Assembly (NCBI GenBank): GCA_900543455.1 | Contig: UQRR01000001.1 | Coordinates: forward strand, 1-64,000 | DNA length: 64,000 nt | Reading direction: 5' to 3' | Origin: an uncultured Dialister sp. | Lineage (GTDB): Bacteria; Bacillota; Negativicutes; Veillonellales; Dialisteraceae | Shown: piece after piece, positions 16,666 to 26,259 of the stretch | Layout: each line of letters starts with the position of its first letter | How positions within the stretch are numbered: position 1 is the stretch's first letter | The notes under the pieces: model-generated | The model's input: the letters and a program-made list of their open reading frames with translations, nothing else | What the model was told of the DNA's origin: nothing | Databases searched by the model: none | Made by a program: the position numbers and the translations under genes

Positions 16666-17838
16666 TTATTTAAATTTATCAATGATCTTATCGAGCCAGG
16701 AGCTCTTTCCTTTATACTGCGCGCAGTCCTCGCCCATGAGGTGTGCGTAGTTCAAGAGGGCTTCCTTCTGCTCTTCCTTCAGGCGCTTCGGTACGGTGAC
16801 TTTGACTTCCACGTACAGATTGCCCTTCCGGCTGGACTGGAGGTGCGGCATGCCTTCGCCGATGATGCGGAAGCGGGTACCGCTCTGCGTACCGGCGGGG
16901 ATCTTGAGCTCGACCTCTTTGTCAAGGGTCTTGACCTTGATGGTGCTGCCAAGAGCTGCGACCGGGAAGGTGATGTCTACGCTCTTGTAGAGATCATCCC
17001 CGTCACGCTCGAAGTCCGGATCGTCTTTGACGTAGATGTATACGTAGAGATCCCCCTTCGGACCACCGCGCTTGCCTGGCTCACCCTCGCCGGAGACGCG
17101 CATGCGCACACCGGTGTCAGCACCGGCCGGGATATTCACTTCGATGGTCTTTTTCACGCGGATCGTGCCGGTGCCGCGGCATTCGGAGCATTTATTCCGG
17201 ATGATCTTGCCGCTGCCCTGACAGTGCTGGCAGGTGATGATATTCACCATCTGTCCGAAAGGACCATTCCTTACCACGCGCTGCTGTCCGGTGCCGTGGC
17301 AGTCGGGGCAGGTCTCAACGGAGGAGCCTGGCTCTGCACCGGTGCCGTGGCAATGGGTACAGGTATCATTCTTCGGTACGGTGAATTTCTTCTTGATACC
17401 GGTCGCTGCTTCGCGAAGAGTGATCTCCATATCATAGCGAAGGTCAGCGCCCTGCTCCGGGCCATTGCTCCGTCTGCGTCCGCCGCCGGTGAACATGTCA
17501 AAAATATCACCCATGTCGAAGCCGCCAAAGCCGCCCTGACCGCCGAAACCGCCAAAGCCGCCCTGTCCGAAGCCGCCGTAGCCCGCACCACCGCCGCTGG
17601 CCGCCTGCGTGAAGGCATCGTGTCCGAGCTGGTCGTACTGCGCTCTCTTGTCCGCATCGGAGAGGACGTGGTAGGCTTCATTGACTTCCTTGAATTTTTC
17701 TTCCGCGGCTTTTGGATTGTCTTTATTCAGATCCGGATGGTACTTGCGTGCCAGCCGGCGATATGCTTTCTTGATCTCATCGTCTGTGGCGCTTTTATTG
17801 ACGCCCAGCACGTCATAGTAATCTCTGCTGTCTGCCAT
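16666..17838 (-). CDS. dnaJ: Molecular chaperone DnaJ
   Basis: Type I Hsp40 of 390 residues, cochaperone of DnaK. J domain at 1-70 with YHPDLNKDN, a Gly/Phe-rich segment ([16 protein letters not shown] region), the zinc domain with four CxxCxGxG-type repeats ([32 protein letters not shown]) and the C-terminal substrate-binding domains. Last gene of the hrcA-grpE-dnaK-dnaJ operon; the gap to dnaK (17839-18005) contains a small MITE-derived palindrome. Confidence 0.97.
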   Translation of the reverse strand: MADSRDYYDVLGVNKSATDDEIKKAYRRLARKYHPDLNKDNPKAAEEKFKEVNEAYHVLSDADKRAQYDQLGHDAFTQAASGGGAGYGGFGQGGFGGFGGQGGFGGFDMGDIFDMFTGGGRRRSNGPEQGADLRYDMEITLREAATGIKKKFTVPKNDTCTHCHGTGAEPGSSVETCPDCHGTGQQRVVRNGPFGQMVNIITCQHCQGSGKIIRNKCSECRGTGTIRVKKTIEVNIPAGADTGVRMRVSGEGEPGKRGGPKGDLYVYIYVKDDPDFERDGDDLYKSVDITFPVAALGSTIKVKTLDKEVELKIPAGTQSGTRFRIIGEGMPHLQSSRKGNLYVEVKVTVPKRLKEEQKEALLNYAHLMGEDCAQYKGKSSWLDKIIDKFK

Positions 17839-17862
17839 TCTTTTCTATCCTCAAAGAAATTA

Positions 17863-17890
17863 GGGAAACGCTGATTGAATCAGTGTTTCC
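17863..17890. repeat. 28-bp palindrome made of two MITE termini
   Basis: GGGAAACGCTGATT followed directly by its near-perfect reverse complement GAATCAGTGTTTCC. This looks like the two ends of the MITE-like family joined with the interior lost. It sits between dnaK and dnaJ, where the hairpin could affect dnaJ expression. Confidence 0.6.
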
Positions 17891-18005
17891 TTAGAAATGC
17901 CTCAAAAGGTCCTGAAGGCTCCGCTCTCTTCCCGTTTTCTGGAAATCCGTAGAACCTTCAGAACCTTCTGAGTTTCTCTATGATGATCCCCTTGCAGGAG
18001 ATCAA

Positions 18006-19880
18006 TTATTTCTTGTCGTCATCTACGACCTTGTAATCGGCATCGACTACATTGTCATCGGCTTTCTTGGCACCTGCCTGAGGTCCCTGCTGCGGGCCCT
18101 GCTGAGCGCCTGCCTGCTGCTGTGCCTGCGCCTGCTGTGCCTGCTGGTACAGCTTTTCGGTGAGTTCATGCAACGGCTTGGTGAGTGCTTCCGCATCAGC
18201 TTTGATCTTCGCGGTGTCATCACCTTTGAGGCTTTCTTTCAGGGTAGCGATGGCGTCATTGACTTCTTTGACTTTGGCAGCATCTGCTTTGTCGCCGAGT
18301 TCTTTGACCGTCTTTTCCGCCTGGTAGATCAGCGCTTCCGCATTGTTCTTGGCTTCGATGCCTTCCTTACGCTTCTTATCTTCTTCTTCATGCGCTTTTG
18401 CGTCGTCCTGCATCTTCTGGATCTCTTCATCAGAAAGGCCGGTGGAAGAGGTGATATCGATCTTCTGTTCCTTGCCGGTGCCGAGGTCTTTTGCAGAAAC
18501 GTGGACGATGCCGTTCGCATCAATGTCGAAGGTGACCTGAATCTGCGGTACGCCCCGTGGAGCCGGCGGGATGTCGGAGAGTTCGAAGCGGCCGAGGGTC
18601 TTATTGTCAGCTGCCATCGGACGTTCACCCTGAAGGACATGGATGTCTACAGACGGCTGGTTATCTGCTGCGGTGGAGAATACCTGAGACTTGGAGGTCG
18701 GGATGGTGGTATTTCTCTTGATCATGGTCGTGAAGACACCGCCCAGAGTTTCGATACCGAGGGACAGCGGAGTAACATCGAGGAGAAGGACGTCTTTGAC
18801 TTCGCCTTTGAGGACGCCGGCCTGGATGGCAGCGCCGACAGCGACGGATTCATCCGGGTTCACGCCCTTGGATGCTTCTTTGCCAAATTTATTTTTGATG
18901 AGAGTCTGGACAGCCGGGATACGGGAAGAACCGCCGACCAGAAGGACTTTATCGATATCGCCGACGGAAAGGCCTGCATCCTTCATCGCGAGGTCGATCG
19001 GTTCTACCGTCGCCTGTACGAGGTCTTCGGTGATTCTGTCAAATTCTGCACGGGAGAGGGTCGCATCGAAGTGAACCGGCTGGCCATTGGAGTCGATGGT
19101 GATGAATGGCAGGTTGATATCCGTGCTCATGACGGAGGACAGCTCGATCTTCGCTTTTTCGCCGGCTTCCTTCAGTCTCTGGTTCGTCATCGGGTCACGT
19201 TTCAGTTCGAAGCCGTTCTGTGCTTTGAATTTTTCAGCGATCCAGTCCATGACGCGGGCATCGAAATCGTCGCCGCCGAGATGGCCGTTGCCGTTCGACG
19301 CTTCGACTTCAAAGACGCCGTCAGCGAGGTTCAGGATGGATACATCGAAGGTACCGCCGCCGAGATCGTAGACGAGAAAGCGATGTTCTTTGCCGTCTTT
19401 GATCTTATCGAGGCCATAAGCCAGAGAGGATGCGGTCGGTTCGTTGATGATACGAAGGACATTCAGCCCTGCGATCTTGCCGGCATCCTTGGTCGCCTGA
19501 CGCTGTGCATCGGTGAAATAAGCCGGGCAGGTGATGACCGCATCGGTGACTTTTTCGCCGAGATAGGCTTCTGCATCGACTTTCAGCTTCTGCAGGATCA
19601 TCGCGGAGATTTCCTGCGGGGTATAGGATTTGTCATCAATGGTGACTTTGTAGTCGCTGCCCATGTGACGTTTGATAGAAACGATGGTGCGATGCGGGTT
19701 CGATACCGCCTGGCGTTTTGCCAGCTGGCCGACGAGGCGTTCACCGGTCTTGGAGAAGCCGACGACAGACGGGGTCAGACGAGAACCTTCCGCATTCGGA
19801 ATGACGACAGGCTCGCCGCCTTCCATGACGGCAACAACAGAGTTTGTAGTCCCCAGATCGATACCAATAACTTTTGACAT
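18006..19880 (-). CDS. dnaK: Molecular chaperone DnaK (Hsp70)
   Basis: 624 residues, canonical length. [18 protein letters not shown] at the N terminus, [28 protein letters not shown], the interdomain linker [13 protein letters not shown], the substrate-binding domain, and a Gln/Ala/Gly-rich C-terminal tail ending [15 protein letters not shown]. Works with the GrpE and DnaJ encoded on either side. Controlled by HrcA through the CIRCE element ahead of hrcA. Confidence 0.98.
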   Translation of the reverse strand: MSKVIGIDLGTTNSVVAVMEGGEPVVIPNAEGSRLTPSVVGFSKTGERLVGQLAKRQAVSNPHRTIVSIKRHMGSDYKVTIDDKSYTPQEISAMILQKLKVDAEAYLGEKVTDAVITCPAYFTDAQRQATKDAGKIAGLNVLRIINEPTASSLAYGLDKIKDGKEHRFLVYDLGGGTFDVSILNLADGVFEVEASNGNGHLGGDDFDARVMDWIAEKFKAQNGFELKRDPMTNQRLKEAGEKAKIELSSVMSTDINLPFITIDSNGQPVHFDATLSRAEFDRITEDLVQATVEPIDLAMKDAGLSVGDIDKVLLVGGSSRIPAVQTLIKNKFGKEASKGVNPDESVAVGAAIQAGVLKGEVKDVLLLDVTPLSLGIETLGGVFTTMIKRNTTIPTSKSQVFSTAADNQPSVDIHVLQGERPMAADNKTLGRFELSDIPPAPRGVPQIQVTFDIDANGIVHVSAKDLGTGKEQKIDITSSTGLSDEEIQKMQDDAKAHEEEDKKRKEGIEAKNNAEALIYQAEKTVKELGDKADAAKVKEVNDAIATLKESLKGDDTAKIKADAEALTKPLHELTEKLYQQAQQAQAQQQAGAQQGPQQGPQAGAKKADDNVVDADYKVVDDDKK

Positions 19881-19970
19881 TTGAAATGTCCCCTTTCTTT
19901 CTATTTGTACTTACTATTTGTACTCACAAAATGCTATATAGAGAAATGGAATCGCAAAGCGTCCCATTGA

Positions 19971-20561
19971 TTAGCCGTTATGTACGACCTGCACCTTCGC
20001 TACGCGGAGCACGCTGTCTTTGTACATGTATCCCTTTTGGAAGACCATGGCGACGGTTTCATCGTCCTTGTCATCAGCGGGGATCATCATGACAGCTTCA
20101 TGGAAATGCGGGTCAAAAGGTTTCCCCAGCGCTTCGATCTCCTTCACGCCGAAGCCTTCCAGGATCTTGACGAATTGTTTCTGCAGGAGCTCGAAGCCCT
20201 GTACATAAGCCGCGCCGCCTTCATCTTTTTTCATGTGAGCAAGCGCCAGCTCGAAATTATCCAGTACCGGCAGGAAAGCTTTCAGTGTTTCTGCGGTATG
20301 TGTATCCGCAGCTTTCGCTTCCGCTTCTCTGGTGCGGCGGCGGAAATTATCAAAGTCTGCCTGCAGTCTGACGTACTGGGAAAGAGCCGTAGCCAGCTTA
20401 GACTCCGCTGCCTCCGCCTTGTTCTTGGCTTCTTCGGCGGTCTTCTTCGCTTCGCCGAGCTGATCCATCAAGTCATCTACGGGAGACGTTTTCTTTTCTT
20501 CTTTGGCTTCGGTTTCTTTCATCGGTTCTTCGACGTCGACTTTCTTCTTATCTTCCTTCAT
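19971..20561 (-). CDS. grpE: Nucleotide exchange factor GrpE
   Basis: 196 residues. An acidic/lysine-rich N terminus leads into a long coiled coil (KKTAEEAKNKAEAAESKLATALS), then VRLQADFDNFRRRTREAE and the beta-wing domain ending GYMYKDSVLRVAKVQVVHNG. It promotes ADP release from DnaK. Start lies 11 bases after hrcA. This is the housekeeping factor, distinct from the small GrpE-like ORF at 15680-16030. Confidence 0.97.
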   Translation of the reverse strand: MKEDKKKVDVEEPMKETEAKEEKKTSPVDDLMDQLGEAKKTAEEAKNKAEAAESKLATALSQYVRLQADFDNFRRRTREAEAKAADTHTAETLKAFLPVLDNFELALAHMKKDEGGAAYVQGFELLQKQFVKILEGFGVKEIEALGKPFDPHFHEAVMMIPADDKDDETVAMVFQKGYMYKDSVLRVAKVQVVHNG

Positions 20562-20572
20562 CCAGGAGCCTC

Positions 20573-21634
20573 CTATGTTTTCCCTTTTAATAACAGATCC
20601 AGCCGCTGCTGCATGAAACGCATCATACCGACGATGCGGCTGTACTGCATCCGTGTCGGTCCTAAGACGGCCACGGAGCCGATGACCCGGCCGCCGGATG
20701 TGAACTGCGCTCTGACAACGGACAGATCCGAGAGCGACTTCATCGGATTCTCTGTCCCGATATGCACAGCGATAGGCTGATCGGAAGAGGAAAGAAGCAT
20801 GCTTTCGAGCATGTCTCTCTGCTCTAAGAGATTCAGTATATCCTGCATCTTTTCTACATTTTTAAACTCCGGCTGCTCGATCAGCTGTGAAGCCCCGCCG
20901 GCGTAGACCTCTTTCTGCGGGCTCACAGCCCTCTGCAGTGCCTGAAAGACCGACAGATACGGTGTCAGATCCTTCTCTACGTCTCGCTGGAAGGAAAGGA
21001 TCATCTCCTCGTCTGTATGGTCGATCTCTCTGCCATGCAGGAAATGATTCAGCTTATCCGCGAGGAGCTGCATCTCGTCGAAGGAGGATCCTTTCGGAAT
21101 ATCCACCACCGCATTCGATACATCGCCCTGATCCGTCACGACAAGGAGGATCGCCCGCCTGCCATCGAGCGGAAGGAACCGGACATAATTGAATTTCTTC
21201 TTCTGTCCCGCAGAAGCCGCAACCGACAGCGTATGCGTCAGTACCGCTACAGCCTTGGCCATGTTCCGGAAGATCTCTTCCTGACGGTTCACATGATCCA
21301 TCAGCATGTGGTCGATCATGTGCTCTTCTTCCGAAGAGACCGGAGCAGGCTGCATCAGCCAGTCCACATAGAAACGGTATCCTTTGATCGAAGGGATGCG
21401 CCCAGCGGAGGTATGCGGCTGCTCAAGATAGCCTTCATCCTCTAAGTCCTGCATCTCATTTCGGATCGTCGCGCTCGATACGCCCAGGTCATACTTTCGT
21501 GCGATCGTACGCGAACCGACCGGTTCGGCCGTGTCTGCATAGTCCTGCACCACCGCCCACAGGACGCGCCGTTTTCTTTCATTCAGTTCATTCACACCAT
21601 GTCCGGTGCTTTCTTGGTTGATTCTACGTGCCAT
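20573..21634 (-). CDS. hrcA: Heat-inducible transcription repressor HrcA
   Basis: 353 residues using the ATG at 21634, which follows CAGGTGAT; the GTG at 21643 would overlap that site. N-terminal winged helix (NERKRRVLWAVVQDY ... GSRTIARKYDLGVSSATIRNEM, EDEGYLEQPHTSAGRIPS) and the C-terminal GAF-like domain ending GRVIGSVAVLGPTRMQYSRIVGMMRF. HrcA binds CIRCE and represses its own operon; GroEL normally keeps it folded. Confidence 0.97.
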   Translation of the reverse strand: MARRINQESTGHGVNELNERKRRVLWAVVQDYADTAEPVGSRTIARKYDLGVSSATIRNEMQDLEDEGYLEQPHTSAGRIPSIKGYRFYVDWLMQPAPVSSEEEHMIDHMLMDHVNRQEEIFRNMAKAVAVLTHTLSVAASAGQKKKFNYVRFLPLDGRRAILLVVTDQGDVSNAVVDIPKGSSFDEMQLLADKLNHFLHGREIDHTDEEMILSFQRDVEKDLTPYLSVFQALQRAVSPQKEVYAGGASQLIEQPEFKNVEKMQDILNLLEQRDMLESMLLSSSDQPIAVHIGTENPMKSLSDLSVVRAQFTSGGRVIGSVAVLGPTRMQYSRIVGMMRFMQQRLDLLLKGKT

Positions 21635-21652
21635 ATGTATCACCTGAATTTA

Positions 21653-21679
21653 TTAGCACTCATTATTCTCGAGTGCTAA
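21653..21679 (-). promoter_or_regulatory. CIRCE operator
   Basis: Perfect TTAGCACTC-N9-GAGTGCTAA, the HrcA binding site, placed between the promoter and the hrcA start. Confidence 0.98.
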
Positions 21680-21690
21680 CTTATGATATT

Positions 21691-21719
21691 AGGATAGCAT
21701 TCACCTATGGGAATGTCAA
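21691..21719 (-). promoter_or_regulatory. Promoter of the hrcA heat-shock operon
   Basis: Minus strand TTGACA (21719-21714), 17-base spacer, TATCCT (21696-21691). The CIRCE lies directly downstream, overlapping the transcription start. Confidence 0.85.
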
Positions 21720-21754
21720 GGATATTTTCGATTTCTTCTGAAAAAACGGGGGGG

Positions 21755-22385
21755 TAATGGTTTGAGGGTTCAGGGTTCAGGTGCGGCGCATAAAAATAAG
21801 GAAGCGCCGCGAATATATATGGACAATGCCCGAAAGTAAGTGGGTATCAGGTTTCCCGTTTGGAAGTTCCAAACATCAACCGCTGAGCCGCGAATGACAA
21901 AGATTTCTCGCTTGCGCTCGAAATGACGATACGGGAGTCCGATGTCGCCTAGTCTCTTGGTCACTAGTCACTTGGCGCTCCTAATCCCTAGCCACTCATC
22001 CCTAATCCCTGCTTTCAAACTTCGTGGTTCGGGGTCAACAGGTTCAAAGGGTTCAAAGGGGGCGATGCCCGAAGGTTTGCGATGGCAGGTTTCCCTCGTA
22101 TCGTCAGCCTTCCCCTCTAGGGGAAGGTGCCCCGTAGGGGCGGATAGGGCACGAGCGGTATGAAAGACAGATGAGAAATGCGGAGAAGTGCGCGGCACAT
22201 GTGGGGAAAGCGTGAGTCCCTGACCGCGAATGACAAAGATTTCTCGCTTGCGCTCGAAATGACGATACGGGAGTCTGATGTCTCCTAGTCTCTTAGTCAC
22301 TAGTCACTTGGCGCTCCTAATCCCTAGCCACTCATCCTTGCTTTCAAATAAGATCTCTTTTATTCTTATTGATTTTCATGTATTT
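21755..22385. repeat. Repeat-rich intergenic region with an internal 130-bp direct duplication
   Basis: No gene. Holds GTTCAGG heptamers (21768-21782), a GCGGCGC...GCGCCGC hairpin (about 21783-21812), a CAATGCCCGAAAG element, and two nearly identical direct copies at 21888-22019 and 22224-22348. Each copy contains GATTTCTCGCTTGCGCTCG, heptamer GTCACTA units and CCTAATC units, and ends GCTTTCAAA. Between them lies a TTCCCCTCTAGGGGAAGG element at about 22109-22126. Confidence 0.75.
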
Positions 22386-22390
22386 TAGTC

Positions 22391-22418
22391 ATATAATAAT
22401 TGTAGTAAACTGCTACAA
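22391..22418 (+). promoter_or_regulatory. Promoter and operator of the parDE-like pair
   Basis: TATAAT-like box (ATATAATAA, 22391-22399) followed by inverted repeat TTGTAG-N7-CTACAA (22400-22418) and then AGGAGG ahead of the antitoxin ATG. The placement fits autoregulation by the antitoxin or complex. Confidence 0.6.
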
Positions 22419-22433
22419 GAAGGAGGATATATC

Positions 22434-22658
22434 ATGAATACGATTCCTGTTCGCATGGACAAAGCGCTTTTTGATTCTGCCAGTATTGAAGGCAAAGCAG
22501 AATTTCGTTCGGCAGCCCAGCAGCTCAATTTTTGGGCTTTGGTCGGAAAAAATGCACTCGCCAATCCTGATTTACCTGTAGATTTTATTCGTGACATTCT
22601 CATTGCGAAGAATCAGGAAACAGAGCCTTTCACCTTCGAGGAAGATCATGGAAATTAA
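22434..22658 (+). CDS. ParD-like antitoxin
   Basis: 74 residues. IPVRMDKALFDSASIEGKAEFRSAAQQLNFWALVGKNAL matches the ParD-like antitoxin pattern (short N-terminal strand, then helices with R-SAAxQ--WA-xG). It would bind DNA through a ribbon-helix-helix and neutralise the toxin encoded next. Strong RBS AGGAGG at 22421. The end overlaps the toxin start by 11 bases. Confidence 0.8.
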   Translation: MNTIPVRMDKALFDSASIEGKAEFRSAAQQLNFWALVGKNALANPDLPVDFIRDILIAKNQETEPFTFEEDHGN

Positions 22659-22932
22659 GCAAACTCGAATTTTTAAAAGCACATACAAGCGACTTTTTCT
22701 AAAACAGCGAAAAAGCGTGGATCATGCGATTCGACTTATTATCGAAAATCCATCGATCGGTGAGCAAAAGAAAAGTGATCTCAGCGAAGTCTTTGTATAC
22801 AAATTTAAAGTTGACGCGCAGTTGTACCTTTTGGCGTATACTTTTGATCCGGTCACCTTGACACTGATCATGCTTGGGGTTCATGAAAATTTTTATAGAG
22901 ACTTAAAACGAATGCCTTATTTGAAAAAATAA
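22648..22932 (+). CDS. RelE/ParE-superfamily toxin
   Basis: 94 residues from the ATG at 22648 (GAGGAAG upstream). Pattern: MEIKQTRIFKSTYKRL, then AIRLIIENPSIGEQKKSDLSE, then VYKFKVDAQLYLLAYTF and LTLIMLGVHENFYRDLKR, the fold outline of the RelE/ParE toxins. Whether it cuts mRNA or attacks gyrase cannot be told. A longer frame to 22591 is out of context. It converges on rnc with a shared terminator. Confidence 0.82.
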   Translation: MEIKQTRIFKSTYKRLFLKQRKSVDHAIRLIIENPSIGEQKKSDLSEVFVYKFKVDAQLYLLAYTFDPVTLTLIMLGVHENFYRDLKRMPYLKK

Positions 22933-22981
22933 AAACAGGGTTTGAGAAAAATGATTTATCATTTTTCTCAAACCCTGTTTT
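22932..22981. terminator. Bidirectional terminator between toxin gene and rnc
   Basis: Perfect 24-bp arms AAAACAGGGTTTGAGAAAAA... with a two-base loop and T-runs on both strands. It serves the plus-strand toxin pair and the minus-strand fab-rnc operon. Confidence 0.9.
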
Positions 22982-22984
22982 CTA

Positions 22985-23719
22985 TCATACGGTTTCACCA
23001 AGCTGAATCCTTCGGATGGCTTCTTTGGCAGCCCGCTGGGCTGCTTCTTTTTTATTCTTTCCGACGCTCTCGCCCATGACTTTGCCATTGATGTGGATTT
23101 CCATCCAGATGGTCTTGTCATGTGCCGGTCCTTCGTCCTTGGTGACAACATAGGAGATATTCACATCTCCGTGCTTCTGTACCATTTCCTGCAGGTCAGA
23201 CTTGTAGTCATGGTCATAGTCTCCCTGATCGATCAGATCGAGGAATTTTTTCATGTGCCCCAAGATGAAGCGGGATGCTACCTCATAGTTATTATCGAGA
23301 TAGATCGCACCGATGACAGCTTCGAAGGCATCGCCTAAGATCGAGATGCGGGTGCGGCCGCCGGACATTTCTTCTCCGCGGCCCAGACGCATGTAGTCGC
23401 CCACATGGAATTTCGCTGCGCATTCAGCGCAGGAAGGCTTGCAGACGACGCTCGCCTTCGCTCGGGTCAGCTCCCCTTCCGGCCAGCTGGGAAAACGCAG
23501 AAAAAGGTATTCCCCGATGACCAGATCCAGGATGGCATCCCCTAAGAATTCCAGTCGTTCATTGTCATGAATGACTTCATTTTTATGTTCATTCGCATAC
23601 GAGGTATGGGTGAGTGCTGTATTGAGAAGTTGTGCATTCTGCACGGGAATTTCATTTTCCGCAGCAAACTTTTCAATTTCTGCCATACGGTCTCTTCTTC
23701 TCATTTCAGCATGTCTCAT
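22985..23719 (-). CDS. rnc: Ribonuclease III
   Basis: 244 residues; cleaves double-stranded RNA in rRNA processing. Catalytic signature NERLEFLGDAILDLVIGEYL and GDAFEAVIGAIYLD, then a dsRNA-binding domain (YKSDLQEMVQKHG ... GKNKKEAAQRAAKEAIRRI). The start shown overlaps the fabF stop by four bases (ATGA); an internal Met (MAEIEKFA, 23686) preceded by AGAAGAGA is an alternative. Placement after fabF is usual in Firmicutes. Confidence 0.95.
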   Translation of the reverse strand: MRHAEMRRRDRMAEIEKFAAENEIPVQNAQLLNTALTHTSYANEHKNEVIHDNERLEFLGDAILDLVIGEYLFLRFPSWPEGELTRAKASVVCKPSCAECAAKFHVGDYMRLGRGEEMSGGRTRISILGDAFEAVIGAIYLDNNYEVASRFILGHMKKFLDLIDQGDYDHDYKSDLQEMVQKHGDVNISYVVTKDEGPAHDKTIWMEIHINGKVMGESVGKNKKEAAQRAAKEAIRRIQLGETV

Positions 23720-24963
23720 TCTTCATAGCGCCTCATGATGACAACGGCATTGTGTCCACCAAAGCCGAACGCATTGGACATGGTCACATCGACTTTGCGG
23801 TCTTCCGGGCCTTCAGCCGCATAGTGAAGGTCGCATTCCGGATCCGGAGTCTGAAGGTTCAGTGTCTGATGGACTTTGTTATTCATGATAGAGAGTACGC
23901 AGACGACGGCTTCGATCGCACCGGCAGCGCCCAGAAGATGGCCGGTCATGGACTTCGTGGAGTTCACGACGATGTCATAGGCATGCTGACCGAGGACTTC
24001 TTTGATCGCCTTGGTTTCATTCTTATCATTGAGGCCGGTGGAGGTGCCGTGTGCATTGATGTAGTCGATATCTTCCGGAGAAATCCCCGCATCCGCGATG
24101 GCATTCTTCATGCAGCGGGCTGCGAGTTCACCGCCCGGACGCGGAGCGGTGATGTGGTAGGCATCGCCATTCGTACCATAGCCGATGACCTCTGCATAAA
24201 TGTGCGCGCCTCTCTTCTTTGCGTGTTCAAGTTCTTCAAGGATGAGGACACCACTGCCTTCACCGAGTACGAAACCGTCACGACGGACATCAAAGGGACA
24301 GGATGCTTCTTCCGGCGGGCATTCACGAGAAGAGAGCGCATGCATGGCAGCAAAACCAGCCATCGGTGTCTTTGCGACAGCCGCTTCGGTACCGCCGGCA
24401 AACATCACATCCGCATCGCCCCACTGGATCATGCGGGTCGCTCTGCCAAGGGCATTGTTGCCGGAAGCGCAGGCGGTGACGTCAGTCAGGACCGGTCCCT
24501 GCAGACCGAAGGTGATGGAGACCATACCGGAGGCCATGTTGGCGATCATCATCGGGACTGCGAATGGATTCACCTTCCCCGGGCCGCGTTTTTCGATGCG
24601 TTCCACGGTATCTTCCATGGTCTTGATCCCGCCGATACCGGTACCGATGATGGTGCCGACGCGGTTCGGATCTTCTACGCTCATATCGAGCTTCGCATCT
24701 TGGGCTGCCATTTTTGCGGCAGCAACAGCAAACTGAGCATTTCTATCCATGTGACGGACGGTCTTCTTGTCCCCCACATATTTGACGGGGTCGAAATCTT
24801 TGACTTCGCCAGCGATCTTGACAGGGAAATCCGTGGCATCAAATTCTGTGATCGGCGTTACACCGGATTTGCCCGACAAAAGGGCATTCCAAAATGCATC
24901 AACGCCGATACCAACGGGGGAAACCACACCCATGCCAGTCACTACTACTCTTCTTCTTTCCAT
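23716..24963 (-). CDS. fabF: Beta-ketoacyl-ACP synthase II
   Basis: 415 residues; condenses acyl-ACP with malonyl-ACP in fatty-acid elongation. Cys-His-His triad: TACASGNNALG, NAHGTSTGLND and STKSMTGHLLGAAG; N terminus RRRVVVTGMGVVSPVG. Part of the fab operon, 254 bases after acpP with a GC-rich hairpin in between. Confidence 0.97.
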   Translation of the reverse strand: MERRRVVVTGMGVVSPVGIGVDAFWNALLSGKSGVTPITEFDATDFPVKIAGEVKDFDPVKYVGDKKTVRHMDRNAQFAVAAAKMAAQDAKLDMSVEDPNRVGTIIGTGIGGIKTMEDTVERIEKRGPGKVNPFAVPMMIANMASGMVSITFGLQGPVLTDVTACASGNNALGRATRMIQWGDADVMFAGGTEAAVAKTPMAGFAAMHALSSRECPPEEASCPFDVRRDGFVLGEGSGVLILEELEHAKKRGAHIYAEVIGYGTNGDAYHITAPRPGGELAARCMKNAIADAGISPEDIDYINAHGTSTGLNDKNETKAIKEVLGQHAYDIVVNSTKSMTGHLLGAAGAIEAVVCVLSIMNNKVHQTLNLQTPDPECDLHYAAEGPEDRKVDVTMSNAFGFGGHNAVVIMRRYEE

Positions 24964-25163
24964 AAAAAGGGCACCTCTCTTATAAACTTCTTTTAAACAT
25001 TATTTATCGCGTGTTAGGTTTTTAAGCAAAAATTATAGGACTTGAAAAGGCATGGCTCCGCCTGTTTCAAATCCATCACGCATGGACAAGACCTCAAAAA
25101 AACGAACCACGACGGTCATTCGCTTTTTTGAAATATTCTCCCCCAAAGGAAGTCATATGGCAT

Positions 25164-25186
25164 GCCGGAGGGGATCCCCCTCCGGC
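25164..25186 (-). terminator. GC-rich hairpin between acpP and fabF
   Basis: GCCGGAGGGG-at-CCCCCTCCGGC without a following T-run. Probably an RNA stabiliser or processing site that lets acpP transcript accumulate over fabF, not a full terminator. Confidence 0.5.
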
Positions 25187-25217
25187 TTCCAATATGATGT
25201 TGAAATGCGAATGCGCA

Positions 25218-25448
25218 TTACATCTGGCTGTCGATGTAGTCTACAGCGTTCTTTACGGTCTTGATCTTTTCAGCAGCATCATCCGGGATTTCGATGTCGA
25301 ATTCTTCTTCAAATGCCATGATCAGTTCAACGATATCCAGGGAATCAGCGCCGAGGTCATCGATGAAAGTGGAGTCGATGGTGACATCAGCTTCGCTAAC
25401 GCCCAGCTGGTCAACAACGATCTTCTTTACTCTGTCAAAAGTGCTCAT
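25218..25448 (-). CDS. acpP: Acyl carrier protein
   Basis: 76 residues, acidic. The phosphopantetheine attachment motif is [19 protein letters not shown] with Ser in DSL. Carries acyl chains for the Fab enzymes encoded on either side. Confidence 0.98.
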   Translation of the reverse strand: MSTFDRVKKIVVDQLGVSEADVTIDSTFIDDLGADSLDIVELIMAFEEEFDIEIPDDAAEKIKTVKNAVDYIDSQM

Positions 25449-25513
25449 TACTCATTTCACCACCTTTCTCATAGAAGACAGACGTCTCCTTGTATTGTAC
25501 CCTACTGATTATA

Positions 25514-26257
25514 TTACATAACCATTCCGCCGTCCACCTTTAAAACCTGTCCGGTGATATAACTTGCATCATCGGAAGCCAGGAAGGAGACAGCTTTGGC
25601 GACGTCTTCGGCAAGACCCATGCGTCCGAGCGGGATGGCTGTCAGCATGGCTTCTTTATTCTTTTCCGGAATAGCATCGGTCATGTCGGTCGCGATGAAG
25701 CCCGGTGCGACAGCATTGACACGGATGTTTCTTGCAGCGAGCTCCTTGGCGCAGGCCTTGGTGAGACCGATCACGCCTGCTTTTGCTGCTGCGTAGTTGG
25801 CCTGGCCAATATTGCCCATGATGCCGACTACAGATGCGATATTGATGATGGAGCCTTTTTTCTTTCTCATCATCATCTGCGCAGCGGCTTTGATGGTGAG
25901 GAAGTCACTCTTGAGGTCGGTCGAGAGTACGGCATCCCAGCTTTCTTCTTTCATGCGGATGAGAAGTCCGTCGCGGGTGATCCCTGCATTATTCACAAGG
26001 ACATCCAGCTGACCGAATTCTTCCTTGATCGTTTTGAAAATGCGATCCACATCTTCTGCGTTGGAGACATCGCCCTGGATGGTGAAGGCTTTGCCGCCAG
26101 CGGCTTCGATTTCTCCCTTCACAGCTTCGGCGGCAGCCTGGCTGCCGGCATAGTTCAGTGCGACAGCATAGCCCTTTGCAGCCAGTGTAAGAGCGATGGC
26201 TCTGCCAATACCGCGGGAAGCTCCCGTGACGAGAGCAGTCTTTTCGATAGTTTCCAT
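25514..26257 (-). CDS. fabG: 3-oxoacyl-ACP reductase
   Basis: Short-chain dehydrogenase of 247 residues; NADPH reduction of beta-ketoacyl-[16 protein letters not shown] cofactor loop, [11 protein letters not shown], catalytic Ser (INIASVVG), Tyr-x-x-x-Lys (YAAAKAG) and C-terminal [14 protein letters not shown]. Two adjacent ATGs (26260, 26257) follow GGGAG; the second has better spacing. The first overlaps the fabD stop by one base. Confidence 0.96.
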   Translation of the reverse strand: METIEKTALVTGASRGIGRAIALTLAAKGYAVALNYAGSQAAAEAVKGEIEAAGGKAFTIQGDVSNAEDVDRIFKTIKEEFGQLDVLVNNAGITRDGLLIRMKEESWDAVLSTDLKSDFLTIKAAAQMMMRKKKGSIINIASVVGIMGNIGQANYAAAKAGVIGLTKACAKELAARNIRVNAVAPGFIATDMTDAIPEKNKEAMLTAIPLGRMGLAEDVAKAVSFLASDDASYITGQVLKVDGGMVM

Positions 26258-26259
26258 CA

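Noticed and set aside
18168..19877. 569-codon frame opposite dnaK
   Set aside because: Shadow produced by the codon bias of dnaK.
21640..21652. TATCACCTGAATTT near hrcA as a FapR box
   Set aside because: Only one half of the palindrome is present, and CIRCE already explains regulation there.
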